From: an uncultured Collinsella sp.
GTDB taxonomy: Bacteria > Actinomycetota > Coriobacteriia > Coriobacteriales > Coriobacteriaceae
NCBI GenBank assembly: GCA_938005465.1
Contig: CALLNU010000006.1
Span: forward strand, 1-64,000
Reading direction: 5' to 3'
DNA length: 64,000 bases
The notes under the pieces were generated by a model. That model saw nothing but the letters and a program-made list of their open reading frames with translations. It had not been told where the DNA came from and did not search any database. Shown in pieces: positions 18,359 to 26,480 of the stretch (positions within the stretch are counted from its first letter, which is position 1; each line of letters starts with the position of its first letter). Made by a program: the position numbers and the translations under genes.

Positions 18359-19258
18359 ATGAAAGGCATCATCCTCGCCGGCGGGTCCGGCACGCGCCTG
18401 TACCCGCTCACGCTCGTGACCTCCAAGCAGCTGCTGCCGGTCTACGACAAGCCCATGATCTACTACCCGCTGTCCACCCTCATGCTGGCGGGCATCCGGG
18501 ACATCCTGGTCATCTCCACCCCGACCGACCTGCCCAACTTCGAGCGCCTGCTCGGCGACGGCTCGCGCTACGGCGTGAACCTCTCCTACGCGGAGCAGCC
18601 CTCGCCGGACGGCCTGGCGCAGGCCTTCACCATCGGCGAGGACTTCATCGGCGGAGAGCCGTGCGCCCTGGTGCTGGGCGACAACATCTTCTACGGCAAC
18701 GGCCTGTCCCGCCACCTGACGCGCGCCGTCCAGAACGCCGAGTCGGGCCGCGCCACGGTCTTCGGCTACCACGTGGACGACCCCGAGCGCTTCGGCGTCG
18801 TGGAGTTCGACCGCGAGGGGAGGGCCGTCTCCATCGAGGAGAAGCCCGAGCGCCCCAAGAGCTCCTACGCCGTCACCGGCCTGTACTTCTACCCGGGCGA
18901 CGTGGCCGCCAAGGCGCATAGGGTGGAGCCGTCGGCCCGCGGCGAGCTCGAGATCACCACGCTCAACCAGATGTACCTGGAGGAGGGGACGCTGTCCGTG
19001 GTCACCCTCGGCCGCGGCTACGCGTGGCTGGACACCGGCACCATGGAGAGCCTGCACGAGGCGGCGGAGTTCGTCCGCGCCGTGGAGCACTCCCAGGACC
19101 TGCCCGTGTCCGTGCCCGAGGAGATCGCCTGGGAGAACGGCTGGATCACGACCGCCGAGCTGGAGGAAGCCGCCAAGGCCTACGGCAAGTCGGTCTACGG
19201 GCAGCACCTGAAGAAGGTCGCCGCCGGCGAGATCGTCAACAGCCCGCGCGAGTACTAG
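18359..19258 (+). CDS. rfbA: Glucose-1-phosphate thymidylyltransferase
   Basis: First enzyme of dTDP-L-rhamnose synthesis (dTTP + glucose-1-phosphate to dTDP-glucose). The 299-residue product has the nucleotidyltransferase signature GIILAGGSGTRLYPLTLVTS, the sugar-binding LVLGDNIFYG and FGVVEFD segments, and the EEKPERPKSSYAVTGLYFY motif, all at family-normal positions. The ATG at 18359 follows AAGGAG; frames open further upstream lack support. Nearly every codon ends in G or C, in sharp contrast with the genes on both sides. A terminator follows the stop codon, so rfbB and rfbCD downstream are not obviously co-transcribed with it. Confidence 0.95.
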   Translation: MKGIILAGGSGTRLYPLTLVTSKQLLPVYDKPMIYYPLSTLMLAGIRDILVISTPTDLPNFERLLGDGSRYGVNLSYAEQPSPDGLAQAFTIGEDFIGGEPCALVLGDNIFYGNGLSRHLTRAVQNAESGRATVFGYHVDDPERFGVVEFDREGRAVSIEEKPERPKSSYAVTGLYFYPGDVAAKAHRVEPSARGELEITTLNQMYLEEGTLSVVTLGRGYAWLDTGTMESLHEAAEFVRAVEHSQDLPVSVPEEIAWENGWITTAELEEAAKAYGKSVYGQHLKKVAAGEIVNSPREY

Positions 19259-19278
19259 CGCCAGCTTGTTTTCTTTTA

Positions 19279-19310
19279 GGGGTCACCGTTTATCTGGTGG
19301 CCCCTTTCGT
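19279..19310 (+). terminator. Rho-independent terminator after rfbA
   Basis: GGGGTCACC pairs with GGTGGCCCC (one G-T pair) around an eight-base loop and is followed by TTTCGTT. Confidence 0.7.
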
Positions 19311-19353
19311 TATGATTACGTTGACCATAAAGATAATATGATTGGGAGTGGAT

Positions 19354-19791
19354 GTGTTAAGCGTCTACTTTGGCGATATGCCAGAAGCGATTTACAACAC
19401 AGCGACATATTTCAAAAACTCTTACCGGTCTACTTGGATTACGGATCCCTATGCAGTCTCGATAATTAAAGATGTCGATCGATCGGATGTTGTCTCCGAA
19501 AACGTCATCGAAAGCCCCGTGCTTGGATCCATCTCCCCACTCCAGCTTTCTGGTGGCGTGAAAACGCTGCTGCTTATGAGATTTGATCGTAAGCATATTT
19601 TTAACGCCTCTACCTGTGGTGACAACTGTGCCAAGTGGATTCTTGACATGGCGAAAGACCGCAAGCTCGTTGTGAATCTCTATCATGTGATGGACTTTGG
19701 TCGCGAGGATTTTAAAATTAAAGTCGTGAATAGCGGCCGAATCGTTTACAACATGGCCGAATTGATTCACGAGTCGATTCCGTATCTGTAG
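19354..19791 (+). CDS. DUF4869-like protein, copy A of a two-gene module
   Basis: A soluble protein of 145 residues with no known activity. It closely resembles the copy at 28031-28480. Shared blocks include MLS-Y/H-GD at the start, IYDT/IYNT-TYF-NSY, LSGGVKTLLL, FNASTCGDNCA (two conserved cysteines) and LYHVMDF. From memory these blocks match DUF4869. The GTG at 19354 is chosen because it aligns with the ATG start of copy B and has GGGAG six bases upstream; a TTG at 19342 is also open. It is followed after nine bases by the P-loop partner, in the same order as copy B, so the two proteins very probably act together. The codons are AT-richer than those of the surrounding rfb genes. Confidence 0.75.
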   Translation: MLSVYFGDMPEAIYNTATYFKNSYRSTWITDPYAVSIIKDVDRSDVVSENVIESPVLGSISPLQLSGGVKTLLLMRFDRKHIFNASTCGDNCAKWILDMAKDRKLVVNLYHVMDFGREDFKIKVVNSGRIVYNMAELIHESIPYL

Positions 19792-19800
19792 GTACTGCTT

Positions 19801-20775
19801 ATGAACGGTTCGCATCTCGTTAAGATTTCCCGCCGCAGGGGAACTAAGTACACATTTACCATCAAGCGGAACATCACTATTGTGCGTGGCGATAGTGGCA
19901 CGGGTAAGACGACACTGTTTGACATGGTCGCAGACTACATGCGAACGGGCGAGCAGTCGGGTGTCTCCTTGCAATGCGATTGTCCCTGTGTCGCCCTGAC
20001 CGATTATGATTGGCGAAACCAGCTTTCGTCCGTTCATGACTCGATTGTATTTGTCGATGAGGGCTTAAAAGAGATCCATTCTGATGAGTTTGCCCATCAT
20101 GTGTTGTATTCCTCGAATTATTTCGTGCTGATCTCAAGGGCTGATTTCCCCAATCTTCCGTATAGCGTGGATGAGATTTACAAGATTAAGACGAGCGGAA
20201 AATACCATTCCTTCGTCCCTGTTTATCAAGATCGCGGAAATCATCGTTATGCTATTTCCCGATCGGCGCCAAAACAGGACTTTTCTATCCTTCTATGCGA
20301 GGACAGTAAGTCTGGTTTCCAGTTCTTTGAACGGCATTTCGCTGATAGTGAGCTTACCTGTGCTTCGGCCATGACGAACAGCGCGATTTTGGGCTGGTTG
20401 GATCAGCATTTCGACGATCGCGTGTTTGTTGTCGCGGACGGAGCGGTATTTGGGTGCTATGCGGACCGCGTCCTTAAGCTGCAAGACATTCATCGCGATA
20501 CTGTTACGGTTTGTCTTCCCGAGTCATTCGAGTGGCTTCTGCTGAGCTCTGGCGTAATTTCAGGGTTAGATGTTAAGGCGGTTTTGGAAACCCCAGAAGC
20601 CTTTGTAAACAGTGAGAAGTTTAAAAGCTGGGAAGACTTCTTCTATAAGTACTTACGCGATAAAACTGGGAATTCGGTCTTCCGGTACGACAAAGACTGC
20701 ATTCCGGAGGCGTTTTGTAGGGGAAGTAATTCTGCGAAGGTCATGGCTCTTATCGCATGCCGAAATGTCCGATAG
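19801..20775 (+). CDS. P-loop NTPase with TOPRIM-like C-terminal motifs, copy A of a two-gene module
   Basis: A 324-residue protein. Walker A is RGDSGTGKTT (about 30-38) and a Walker B-like strand is DSIVFVDEG (80-87), followed by SSNYFVLISRAD and LPYSVDEIYK, a sensor-like strand and helix. After about residue 160 there is no AAA or ABC continuation. Instead ILLCEDSKSGFQFF (E167) and VFVVADGAVFG (D213) occupy places where a TOPRIM fold would carry its Glu and Asp, and LPESFEWLLLSSG is a third conserved block. Copy B at 27030-28031 conserves all of these. An ATPase joined to a TOPRIM-like nuclease recalls OLD/GajA proteins, but this one is much shorter, lacks an ABC signature, and is paired with a DUF4869-like protein. 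TOPRIM assignment is an inference. Confidence 0.7.
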   Translation: MNGSHLVKISRRRGTKYTFTIKRNITIVRGDSGTGKTTLFDMVADYMRTGEQSGVSLQCDCPCVALTDYDWRNQLSSVHDSIVFVDEGLKEIHSDEFAHHVLYSSNYFVLISRADFPNLPYSVDEIYKIKTSGKYHSFVPVYQDRGNHRYAISRSAPKQDFSILLCEDSKSGFQFFERHFADSELTCASAMTNSAILGWLDQHFDDRVFVVADGAVFGCYADRVLKLQDIHRDTVTVCLPESFEWLLLSSGVISGLDVKAVLETPEAFVNSEKFKSWEDFFYKYLRDKTGNSVFRYDKDCIPEAFCRGSNSAKVMALIACRNVR

Positions 20776-20850
20776 TTTTGTTGAATAGTGTCGCGGCGTC
20801 ACTTCCTGCGGCATACTAAAGAAGCTGTACTTGCTTCAGATTGGATTTTC

Positions 20851-21870
20851 ATGTCTGAGATTTTTGAACCTAAGAACATCATCGTCACGGGCGGTTGCGG
20901 CTTCATCGGCAGCAACTTCGTGCACTACGTGGTGAAGAACCACCCGGGCGTCCACGTGACCGTCCTGGACAAGCTGACCTACGCCGGCAACCCCGAGAAC
21001 ATCGCGGGGCTGCCCGAGGACAGGGTCGAGCTCGTCGTCGGTGACATCTGCGACGCGGAGCTGCTCGATAGGATCGTCCCCGGCCACGACGCGATCGTGC
21101 ACTACGCCGCAGAGAGCCACAACGACAACTCCATCGCCGACCCGGAGCCGTTCTTGCGCACCAACGTGGAGGGCACCTTCCGCCTGCTGGAGGCCGTCCG
21201 CAAATATGGCGTCCGCTACCACCACGTCTCCACCGACGAGGTCTACGGCGACCTGGCGCTCGACGACCCCGCCAAGTTCACCGAGGAGACGCCGTATAAG
21301 CCCTCGAGCCCCTATAGCTCCACCAAGGCGAGTTCCGACATGCTCGTGCGCGCATGGACCCGCACCTACGGCCTGCACACCACGATCTCCAACTGCTCCA
21401 ACAACTACGGCCCCTACCAGCACGTGGAGAAGTTCATCCCCAGGCAGATCACGAACATCGTCGACGGCGTCCGCCCCAAGCTCTACGGGAAGGGCGAGAA
21501 CGTCCGCGACTGGATCCACACCGAGGACCACTCCAGCGCCGTCTGGGACATCCTCACGAAGGGGCGCATGGGGGAGACCTACCTCATCGGAGCCGACGGG
21601 GAGAGGAACAACATCACCGTGCTGCGCATGATCCTCGAGGCCATGGGAAAGGACCCCGAGGACTTCGACTGGGTCGCCGACCGCCCCGGCCACGACCGCC
21701 GCTACGCCATCGACTCCACCAAGCTCCAGCGCGAGCTGGGCTGGAGGCCGGCGCACACCGACTTCGCCGGGGGCCTGAAGCAGACCATCGACTGGTACGT
21801 CGCCAACGAGTCCTGGTGGCGCCCCGCCAAGGAGGCCACCGAGGCCCGCTACCGCGCGCAGGGCCAGTAA
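20851..21870 (+). CDS. rfbB: dTDP-glucose 4,6-dehydratase
   Basis: Second step of dTDP-L-rhamnose synthesis. This extended short-chain dehydrogenase has 339 residues, with the NAD-binding TGGCGFIGSNF near the N-terminus, HVSTDEVYGDL (catalytic Thr-Asp-Glu) and the YSSTK tetrad motif, then NNYGPYQHVEKFIP. The ATG at 20851 is supported by family length; a frame open to 20788 adds no conserved residues. The first seven or eight codons use A/T third bases freely (MSEIFEPK) and the rest are GC3-rich, so a composition junction lies near base 20874. The intact module upstream separates it from rfbA. Confidence 0.95.
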   Translation: MSEIFEPKNIIVTGGCGFIGSNFVHYVVKNHPGVHVTVLDKLTYAGNPENIAGLPEDRVELVVGDICDAELLDRIVPGHDAIVHYAAESHNDNSIADPEPFLRTNVEGTFRLLEAVRKYGVRYHHVSTDEVYGDLALDDPAKFTEETPYKPSSPYSSTKASSDMLVRAWTRTYGLHTTISNCSNNYGPYQHVEKFIPRQITNIVDGVRPKLYGKGENVRDWIHTEDHSSAVWDILTKGRMGETYLIGADGERNNITVLRMILEAMGKDPEDFDWVADRPGHDRRYAIDSTKLQRELGWRPAHTDFAGGLKQTIDWYVANESWWRPAKEATEARYRAQGQ

Positions 21871-21896
21871 GACTGCATTCCGGCGAACCGCACCGC

Positions 21897-21957
21897 GGGG
21901 CGCCCGCGCGGGGATGCAGGGCATGGGGATGATCCTGCGTCCCCGCGCGGGCGCCCC
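21897..21957 (+). repeat. Strong 24-bp GC-rich inverted repeat between rfbB and rfbCD
   Basis: Bases 21897-21920 pair with 21934-21957, with one G-T pair, across a 13-base loop. There is no T-run, so it is unlikely to be a simple terminator. It could limit read-through, protect the rfbB transcript end, or be a mobile palindrome. It lies 37 bases ahead of the rfbCD start. Confidence 0.65.
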
Positions 21958-21993
21958 CGGTTATACAACCTCTTCGATAGGAGCTTTTCCCAC

Positions 21994-23448
21994 ATGGCAG
22001 ACATTGCATTCGAGAAGGACCTCTCCGTCGCCGAGACCGGCATCGAGGGCCTCAAGGTCGTCGACCTCGCCGTCCACGGCGACTCGCGCGGCTGGTTCAA
22101 GGAGAACTGGCAGCGCGCCAAGATGACCGCCCTGGGCATCCCGGACCTCAGGGTCGTCCAGAACAACGTCTCCTACAACGACAGCCGCGGCGTCACCCGC
22201 GGCATCCACGCGGAGCCCTGGGACAAGTTCATCTCCGTGGCCCGCGGTTCCGTCTTCGGCGCCTGGGTGGACCTGCGCGAGGGCAGCGAGACCTTCGGCA
22301 AGGTGTTCACGACCGTTTTGGATCCCAGCAAGGCCATCTACGTCCCGCGCGGCGTGGGCAACTCCTTCCAGGCCCTGGAGGACGGCACCGCCTACACCTA
22401 CCTGGTGGACGCCCACTGGTCGCTCGAGCTGAAGAGGACCTACACCTTCGTGAACCTCGCCGACCCCGAGCTCGCCATCGAGTGGCCGATCCCGCTCGAC
22501 GAGGCCACCGTCTCCGAGGCCGACCTCAACCACCCGATGCTGAGGGACGTCGTCCCCATGGCGCCGAAGCGCACCCTCGTCACCGGCTGCAACGGCCAGC
22601 TGGGCCATGCGGTGCGCGCGCTCGCCGAGGAGCGCGGCGTCGCCAAGGACTTCGACTTCTGCGACATCGACACCTTCGACATGTCCGACCCGGACGCCTA
22701 CGCGCAGTACGACTGGTCGCTCTACGGCACCGTGATCAACTGCGGTGCCTACACGGCGGTCGATAAAGCGGAGGCCCCCGAGGGCCGCGTGACCGCCTGG
22801 AAGGCCAACGCCACCGGCCCCGCCCTCCTCGCCCGCACATGCTCTGATCACGGGATCACCCTCGTCCACGTGTCCAGCGACTACGTCTTCGACGGCACGG
22901 CCGAGGTCCACGACGAGGACGAGCCCCTCAGCCCGCTGTCCGTCTACGGCCAGACCAAGGCCGCCGGCGACATCGCCGTGGCCGGGTGCCCGCGCCACTA
23001 CATCATGCGCTCCAGCTGGGTCATCGGCGAGGGCCGCAACTTCGTCAAGACGATGAAGGGCCTGTCCGACCGCGTCGCCGACCCCGAGGACGGGCTCGAG
23101 CAGGTCACGGTCGTTGACGACCAGCTGGGCCGCCTGACCTTCACGCGCGACATGGCCGAGGCCATCTTCCACGTGCTGGGGACGCACGCCCCCTACGGCA
23201 CCTACGACTGCACCGGCTCCGGCACCGTCAAGTCCTGGGCCGATATCGCCCGCGCCGTCTTCGAGGCCGCCAACGGCAACGGGGACAGGGTCGTGCCGGT
23301 ATCGACCGCCGACTACTACGCGAGCGCCGAGGGCCCCGTCGCCCCGCGCCCGGTCCACTCCGCGCTCGACCTGTCCAAGCTCGAGGCTGCCGGCTTCCAC
23401 ATGCCCGACTGGGAGGAAGAGCTGGGGGAGTACATCAAGACGCTCTAG
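21994..23448 (+). CDS. rfbCD: Bifunctional dTDP-4-dehydrorhamnose 3,5-epimerase / dTDP-4-dehydrorhamnose reductase
   Basis: A fusion of the last two enzymes of dTDP-L-rhamnose synthesis (484 residues). Residues about 8-185 are an RmlC cupin, with HGDSRGWFKENWQ, SRGVTRGIHAEPWDK and VPRGVGNSFQALED in family order. From about 190 an RmlD short-chain reductase follows: RTLVTGCNGQLGHAVRALA, NCGAYTAVDKAE, HVSSDYVFDG and the SVYGQTKAAGD (YxxxK) motif. Ribosome site AGGAG precedes the ATG at 21994. With rfbA and rfbB it completes the dTDP-L-rhamnose pathway in this window. GC3 bias equals that of rfbA and rfbB. Such fusions are known in other Gram-positive genomes. Confidence 0.93.
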   Translation: MADIAFEKDLSVAETGIEGLKVVDLAVHGDSRGWFKENWQRAKMTALGIPDLRVVQNNVSYNDSRGVTRGIHAEPWDKFISVARGSVFGAWVDLREGSETFGKVFTTVLDPSKAIYVPRGVGNSFQALEDGTAYTYLVDAHWSLELKRTYTFVNLADPELAIEWPIPLDEATVSEADLNHPMLRDVVPMAPKRTLVTGCNGQLGHAVRALAEERGVAKDFDFCDIDTFDMSDPDAYAQYDWSLYGTVINCGAYTAVDKAEAPEGRVTAWKANATGPALLARTCSDHGITLVHVSSDYVFDGTAEVHDEDEPLSPLSVYGQTKAAGDIAVAGCPRHYIMRSSWVIGEGRNFVKTMKGLSDRVADPEDGLEQVTVVDDQLGRLTFTRDMAEAIFHVLGTHAPYGTYDCTGSGTVKSWADIARAVFEAANGNGDRVVPVSTADYYASAEGPVAPRPVHSALDLSKLEAAGFHMPDWEEELGEYIKTL

Positions 23449-23470
23449 CCGCTATTAACTTTTCGAGAGT

Positions 23471-23503
23471 AAAAGCCGCCGTTCTTTAACGGCGGCTTTT
23501 CTT
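23471..23503. terminator. Bidirectional terminator between rfbCD and the converging GT2
   Basis: AAAAGCCGCCGTT pairs with AACGGCGGCTTTT. T-runs appear on both strands, so the hairpin can end both convergent transcripts. Confidence 0.88.
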
Positions 23504-23550
23504 GTTGGTGGCTATCTGCGCAGTGGTGCCAATAGTATTTTGCGGAAGAT

Positions 23551-24522
23551 CTACCTCTCGCTTGGCGTGGTGGCGGACCTGCCGGGCTGGTCATCGTAGG
23601 CGTATTTGCTGTACACGTTGACCTCCCACTGCTTTTTTTCGACCTTTGCCACGGAATCGAGGATGAAGCCGGTCGCAAGGCTCAGACCGCACAGGAACAT
23701 AAACGACGCGGCGAGCATGGCGGTGGGGAAGCGCGGAACGAGGCCGGTCTGGAAATACTCGACAACGATGGGCGTGCCCAAGGCGAGGCCGATCACCGCA
23801 AACAGAAGCGCGACGAGGCTGAAGAACTTCAGAGGGCGGTAGTCCTTGAACAGCGTGCCAATCATCGCAACGACTTTAATGCCGTCGCTTACGGTATTGA
23901 GCTTGGACTCGGAACCTTCCGGACGGTCGCGGTACTCGATGGGCACATCCTTGATGCGCCAGCGGTGGTCGACGGCGTGGATCGAGAGCTCGGTTTCGAT
24001 CTGGAAGCCCTCGGAAAGCACAGGGAAGGTTTTAACGAACGGGCGGCTCATGGCACGGTAGCCGGTCATGACATCATCGAAGCTGTAGCCATAGATCCAC
24101 TTGATCATGGCACGGACCAGATTGTTGCCAAAGCCGTGGAAGGCACGCTTGTTCTCCTCGGCATAGGTGCCGTTGGAAAGGCGATCGCCTACGGTCATGT
24201 CGGCCGTGCCGTTGAGGATGGGCTCGCAGAGGGCTTTGGCCGCCTCGGCGGGGTAGGTGTCGTCTCCGTCGACCATCAGGTAGCAATCGGCGTCGATATC
24301 GCGAAACATCTGGCGGCAGACGTTGCCCTTTCCCTGACGGGGCTCAAAGCGGACCGTGGCGCCGTGTTCGGTGGCGATGCGTGAGGTATCGTCCGACGAG
24401 TTGTTGTCATAGACATAGACCGTCGCTTGTGGAAGCTCGCGGTGAAAGTCGTCGATGACCTTACCAATCGTGAGCGCTTCGTTGTAGCAGGGGATGATGA
24501 CGGCGATGGATTCAGAATTCAC
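23551..24522 (-). CDS. Glycosyltransferase family 2 with C-terminal membrane anchor
   Basis: A 323-residue enzyme resembling polyprenyl-phosphate glycosyltransferases. The GT-A half carries AVIIPCYNEALTIGKVIDDF, VYDNNSSDDTS and MVDGDDTYPAEAA (DxD). Next comes a VMTGYRAMSRPFVK motif common in the group. Two hydrophobic helices (about 228-252 and 268-292) anchor the C-terminus, as in enzymes that load sugar on undecaprenyl phosphate. It is divergent from the ABC exporter genes and shares a 160-base promoter region with them. A role in the same surface glycan is likely but the sugar is not known. Confidence 0.85.
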   Translation of the reverse strand: MNSESIAVIIPCYNEALTIGKVIDDFHRELPQATVYVYDNNSSDDTSRIATEHGATVRFEPRQGKGNVCRQMFRDIDADCYLMVDGDDTYPAEAAKALCEPILNGTADMTVGDRLSNGTYAEENKRAFHGFGNNLVRAMIKWIYGYSFDDVMTGYRAMSRPFVKTFPVLSEGFQIETELSIHAVDHRWRIKDVPIEYRDRPEGSESKLNTVSDGIKVVAMIGTLFKDYRPLKFFSLVALLFAVIGLALGTPIVVEYFQTGLVPRFPTAMLAASFMFLCGLSLATGFILDSVAKVEKKQWEVNVYSKYAYDDQPGRSATTPSER

Positions 24523-24682
24523 TCAATGCTCCTTATACATTCAATCCTTGCAAGTATAGCCGTTTGGGCTTGTCATCCTAAGATGTGGGTTAGTTCTCCA
24601 GTTTTGTTGCGCGAATCGTTTGCATGGCCGTCGGGTCTATACTGTTCGTTTGTCAACGATTACGAGTAAAGGAGTTGCATCC

Positions 24683-25528
24683 GTGTCGGATCAGACAAAG
24701 CAACAAGAAACTCGCAGTCTGCCTGCGACGTTTGCTAAGAACGAATTTGAGAAGGACGCGTTTATCCTTCGTCAGCTGGTTACCAAGGATTTTAAGATCA
24801 AGTATCGCCGTAGCGTTCTGGGCGTCGCATGGTCGGTGCTCAATCCGTTGCTGATGATGATTGTCATGGCCATCGTGTTCTCGACGATTTTTGCCCAGGG
24901 CCGCAATGGCTCGATTACGCCCGAGATGTACCCGCTGTATTTGATCGTGGGTAACGTCACCTTTGCCGTCATGTCCGAGTCTACGAACCAGGCTCTGACG
25001 TCGATCGTGGGTGCTGCCCCGCTGCTCAAGAAGGTTAAGGTGCACCGCTGGGTCTTCCCGGTGCAGAAGGTGCTCTTCTCGCTGGTTAACTTTGCCTTTT
25101 CGCTGGTCGCCGTAGCTATTGTTATGCTGTGGTTCCGTGTTATGCCTTCTTGGCACCTTATTCTGCTGCCTGTCTGCCTACTGCTGCTTATGTGCTTCTG
25201 CATGGGCCTGGGCATGATGCTCTCCGCCCTCACGGTTTTCTTCCGCGATGTCATGCATCTGTGGAGCGTCGTCATTACGGCTTGGACCTACATTACGCCC
25301 ATCTTCTGGACGACCGACTTCGTTGCGCAAATGCCGCATCTCGTGCGCATTCTGGTCTATGCGAATCCCATGTATAACTACCTGCAGTTTATGCGCGATA
25401 TCTTCCTGTTCCAGACTACGCCCTCGCTTATGACGTTTGGTATGTGCGTCGCTTGGGCGGTTCTTGCGCTTGTTATTGGCTACACCGTGTTCCATAAGTC
25501 CGAGCGCAAGTTCATCCTCTACATCTAA
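24683..25528 (+). CDS. ABC-2 type polysaccharide/teichoic acid export permease
   Basis: Membrane half of an ABC exporter of the Wzm/TagG family. The 281-residue protein has a cytoplasmic start ending in KIKYRRSVLGVAWSVLNPLL, the typical conserved entry motif, then six membrane helices and the ITPIFW segment. The GTG at 24683 is preferred, being seven bases after AAAGGAG; the frame open to 24620 crosses the probable promoter region. Its ATPase partner begins about 12 bases downstream. Such pairs export lipid-linked O-antigen, teichoic or rhamnan chains, consistent with the rhamnose genes nearby. Confidence 0.92.
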   Translation: MSDQTKQQETRSLPATFAKNEFEKDAFILRQLVTKDFKIKYRRSVLGVAWSVLNPLLMMIVMAIVFSTIFAQGRNGSITPEMYPLYLIVGNVTFAVMSESTNQALTSIVGAAPLLKKVKVHRWVFPVQKVLFSLVNFAFSLVAVAIVMLWFRVMPSWHLILLPVCLLLLMCFCMGLGMMLSALTVFFRDVMHLWSVVITAWTYITPIFWTTDFVAQMPHLVRILVYANPMYNYLQFMRDIFLFQTTPSLMTFGMCVAWAVLALVIGYTVFHKSERKFILYI

Positions 25529-25539
25529 GGAGTGCTGTG

Positions 25540-26307
25540 ATGACTGAATCTGTTGTTGATTACAGCGAGCAGCCTCTGGCTGTCGAGGTCGACGACGTCA
25601 CCATGATCTTTAACATGGCGTCCGAGTCGCTGACCAACCTCAAGGAGTACTTCATCAAGCTTGCCAAACACGAGTTGTTCTTTGAGGAGTTTAGGGCGCT
25701 CAAGCATATCTCGTTTGATATTCATCGTGGCGAGGTCGTGGGCCTGGTCGGCACCAATGGCTCCGGCAAGTCTACGATGCTCAAGATTATCGCTGGCGTG
25801 CTTGAGCCTAGCGAGGGCAGCGTTAAGGTGCACGGCAATATCGCACCGTTGATTGAGCTTGGTGCCGGCTTTGACCCCGAGCTGACTGCCCGTGAGAACA
25901 TATATCTGAACGGCGCCCTGCTTGGCTATACCAAGGAGTTCATCGACGCCAACTTTGACGGCATTATCGAATTCGCTGAGCTGCAGAACTTTGTCGATAT
26001 GCCGCTCAAGAACTTCTCCTCGGGCATGGTGGCGCGTATTGCCTTTGCAATCGCGACGATTACCGAGCCCGATATTCTGATCGTTGACGAGACGTTGTCC
26101 GTCGGTGATGTGTTCTTCCAGCAGAAGTGCGAGGCCCGCATCCAGCACTTTATCCAGAGCGGCGACGTGACGGTTCTGTTCGTTTCGCACTCCATGGAGC
26201 AGGTTGAGCGCATCTGCCAGCGTGCCGTTTGGATTGAGAAGGGTGACCTTCGCATGGACGGCCCGGTCAGTGAGGTCTGCAAGGCGTACCGTGAGCAGTT
26301 CAACTAG
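25540..26307 (+). CDS. ABC transporter ATPase for polysaccharide/teichoic acid export
   Basis: Wzt/TagH-type ATPase that powers the permease before it. At 255 residues it lacks the C-terminal carbohydrate-binding domain found in long Wzt proteins. Walker A is VGTNGSGKST, followed by the IAPLIELGAGFDPELTARE segment typical of this family. The signature is NFSSGM, Walker B is ILIVDETLSVGD, and the switch His is in VSHSMEQV. ATG at 25540 with AAGGAG seven bases upstream; a GTG directly before it is unlikely. A tRNA gene follows after 54 bases. Confidence 0.93.
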   Translation: MTESVVDYSEQPLAVEVDDVTMIFNMASESLTNLKEYFIKLAKHELFFEEFRALKHISFDIHRGEVVGLVGTNGSGKSTMLKIIAGVLEPSEGSVKVHGNIAPLIELGAGFDPELTARENIYLNGALLGYTKEFIDANFDGIIEFAELQNFVDMPLKNFSSGMVARIAFAIATITEPDILIVDETLSVGDVFFQQKCEARIQHFIQSGDVTVLFVSHSMEQVERICQRAVWIEKGDLRMDGPVSEVCKAYREQFN

Positions 26308-26361
26308 GTTATAATTACTTGCGCCTGACAGGCTTGCGCTTGCTTGGGCGTGCGGTTATTT

Positions 26362-26438
26362 GCTCCATTAGCTCAGTTGGATAGAGCAGGGGACTTCTAA
26401 TCCCAAGGTCGACGGTTCGAATCCGCCATGGAGCACCA
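26362..26438 (+). tRNA. tRNA-Arg (anticodon TCT), CCA encoded
   Basis: A full cloverleaf is visible: acceptor arms GCTCCAT and ATGGAGC pair perfectly, the D arm is GCTC-AGTTGGAT-AGAGC, the anticodon loop is CTTCTAA (anticodon TCT) and the T arm carries GGTTCGAATCC. The 3' CCA is encoded. It reads AGA codons. Confidence 0.95.
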
Positions 26439-26448
26439 TCGTTTATTA

Positions 26449-26480
26449 AGCCCAGACCTCTTGGTGGTCTGGGCTTTTTC
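26449..26480 (+). terminator. Terminator of tRNA-Arg(TCT)
   Basis: AGCCCAGACC pairs with GGTCTGGGCT around seven bases and is followed by five Ts. The decayed acyltransferase begins directly at the end of the T-run. Confidence 0.88.

Noticed and set aside
18344..19207. Long minus-strand open frame over rfbA, and similar ones over rfbB and rfbCD
   Set aside because: They mirror GC3-rich genes, where the opposite strand lacks stops; their products are low-complexity and match no family.
24540..24682. Sigma-70 promoter ahead of the ABC-2 permease
   Set aside because: A TATACT is present but no -35 hexamer lies at a normal distance, so no site is claimed.
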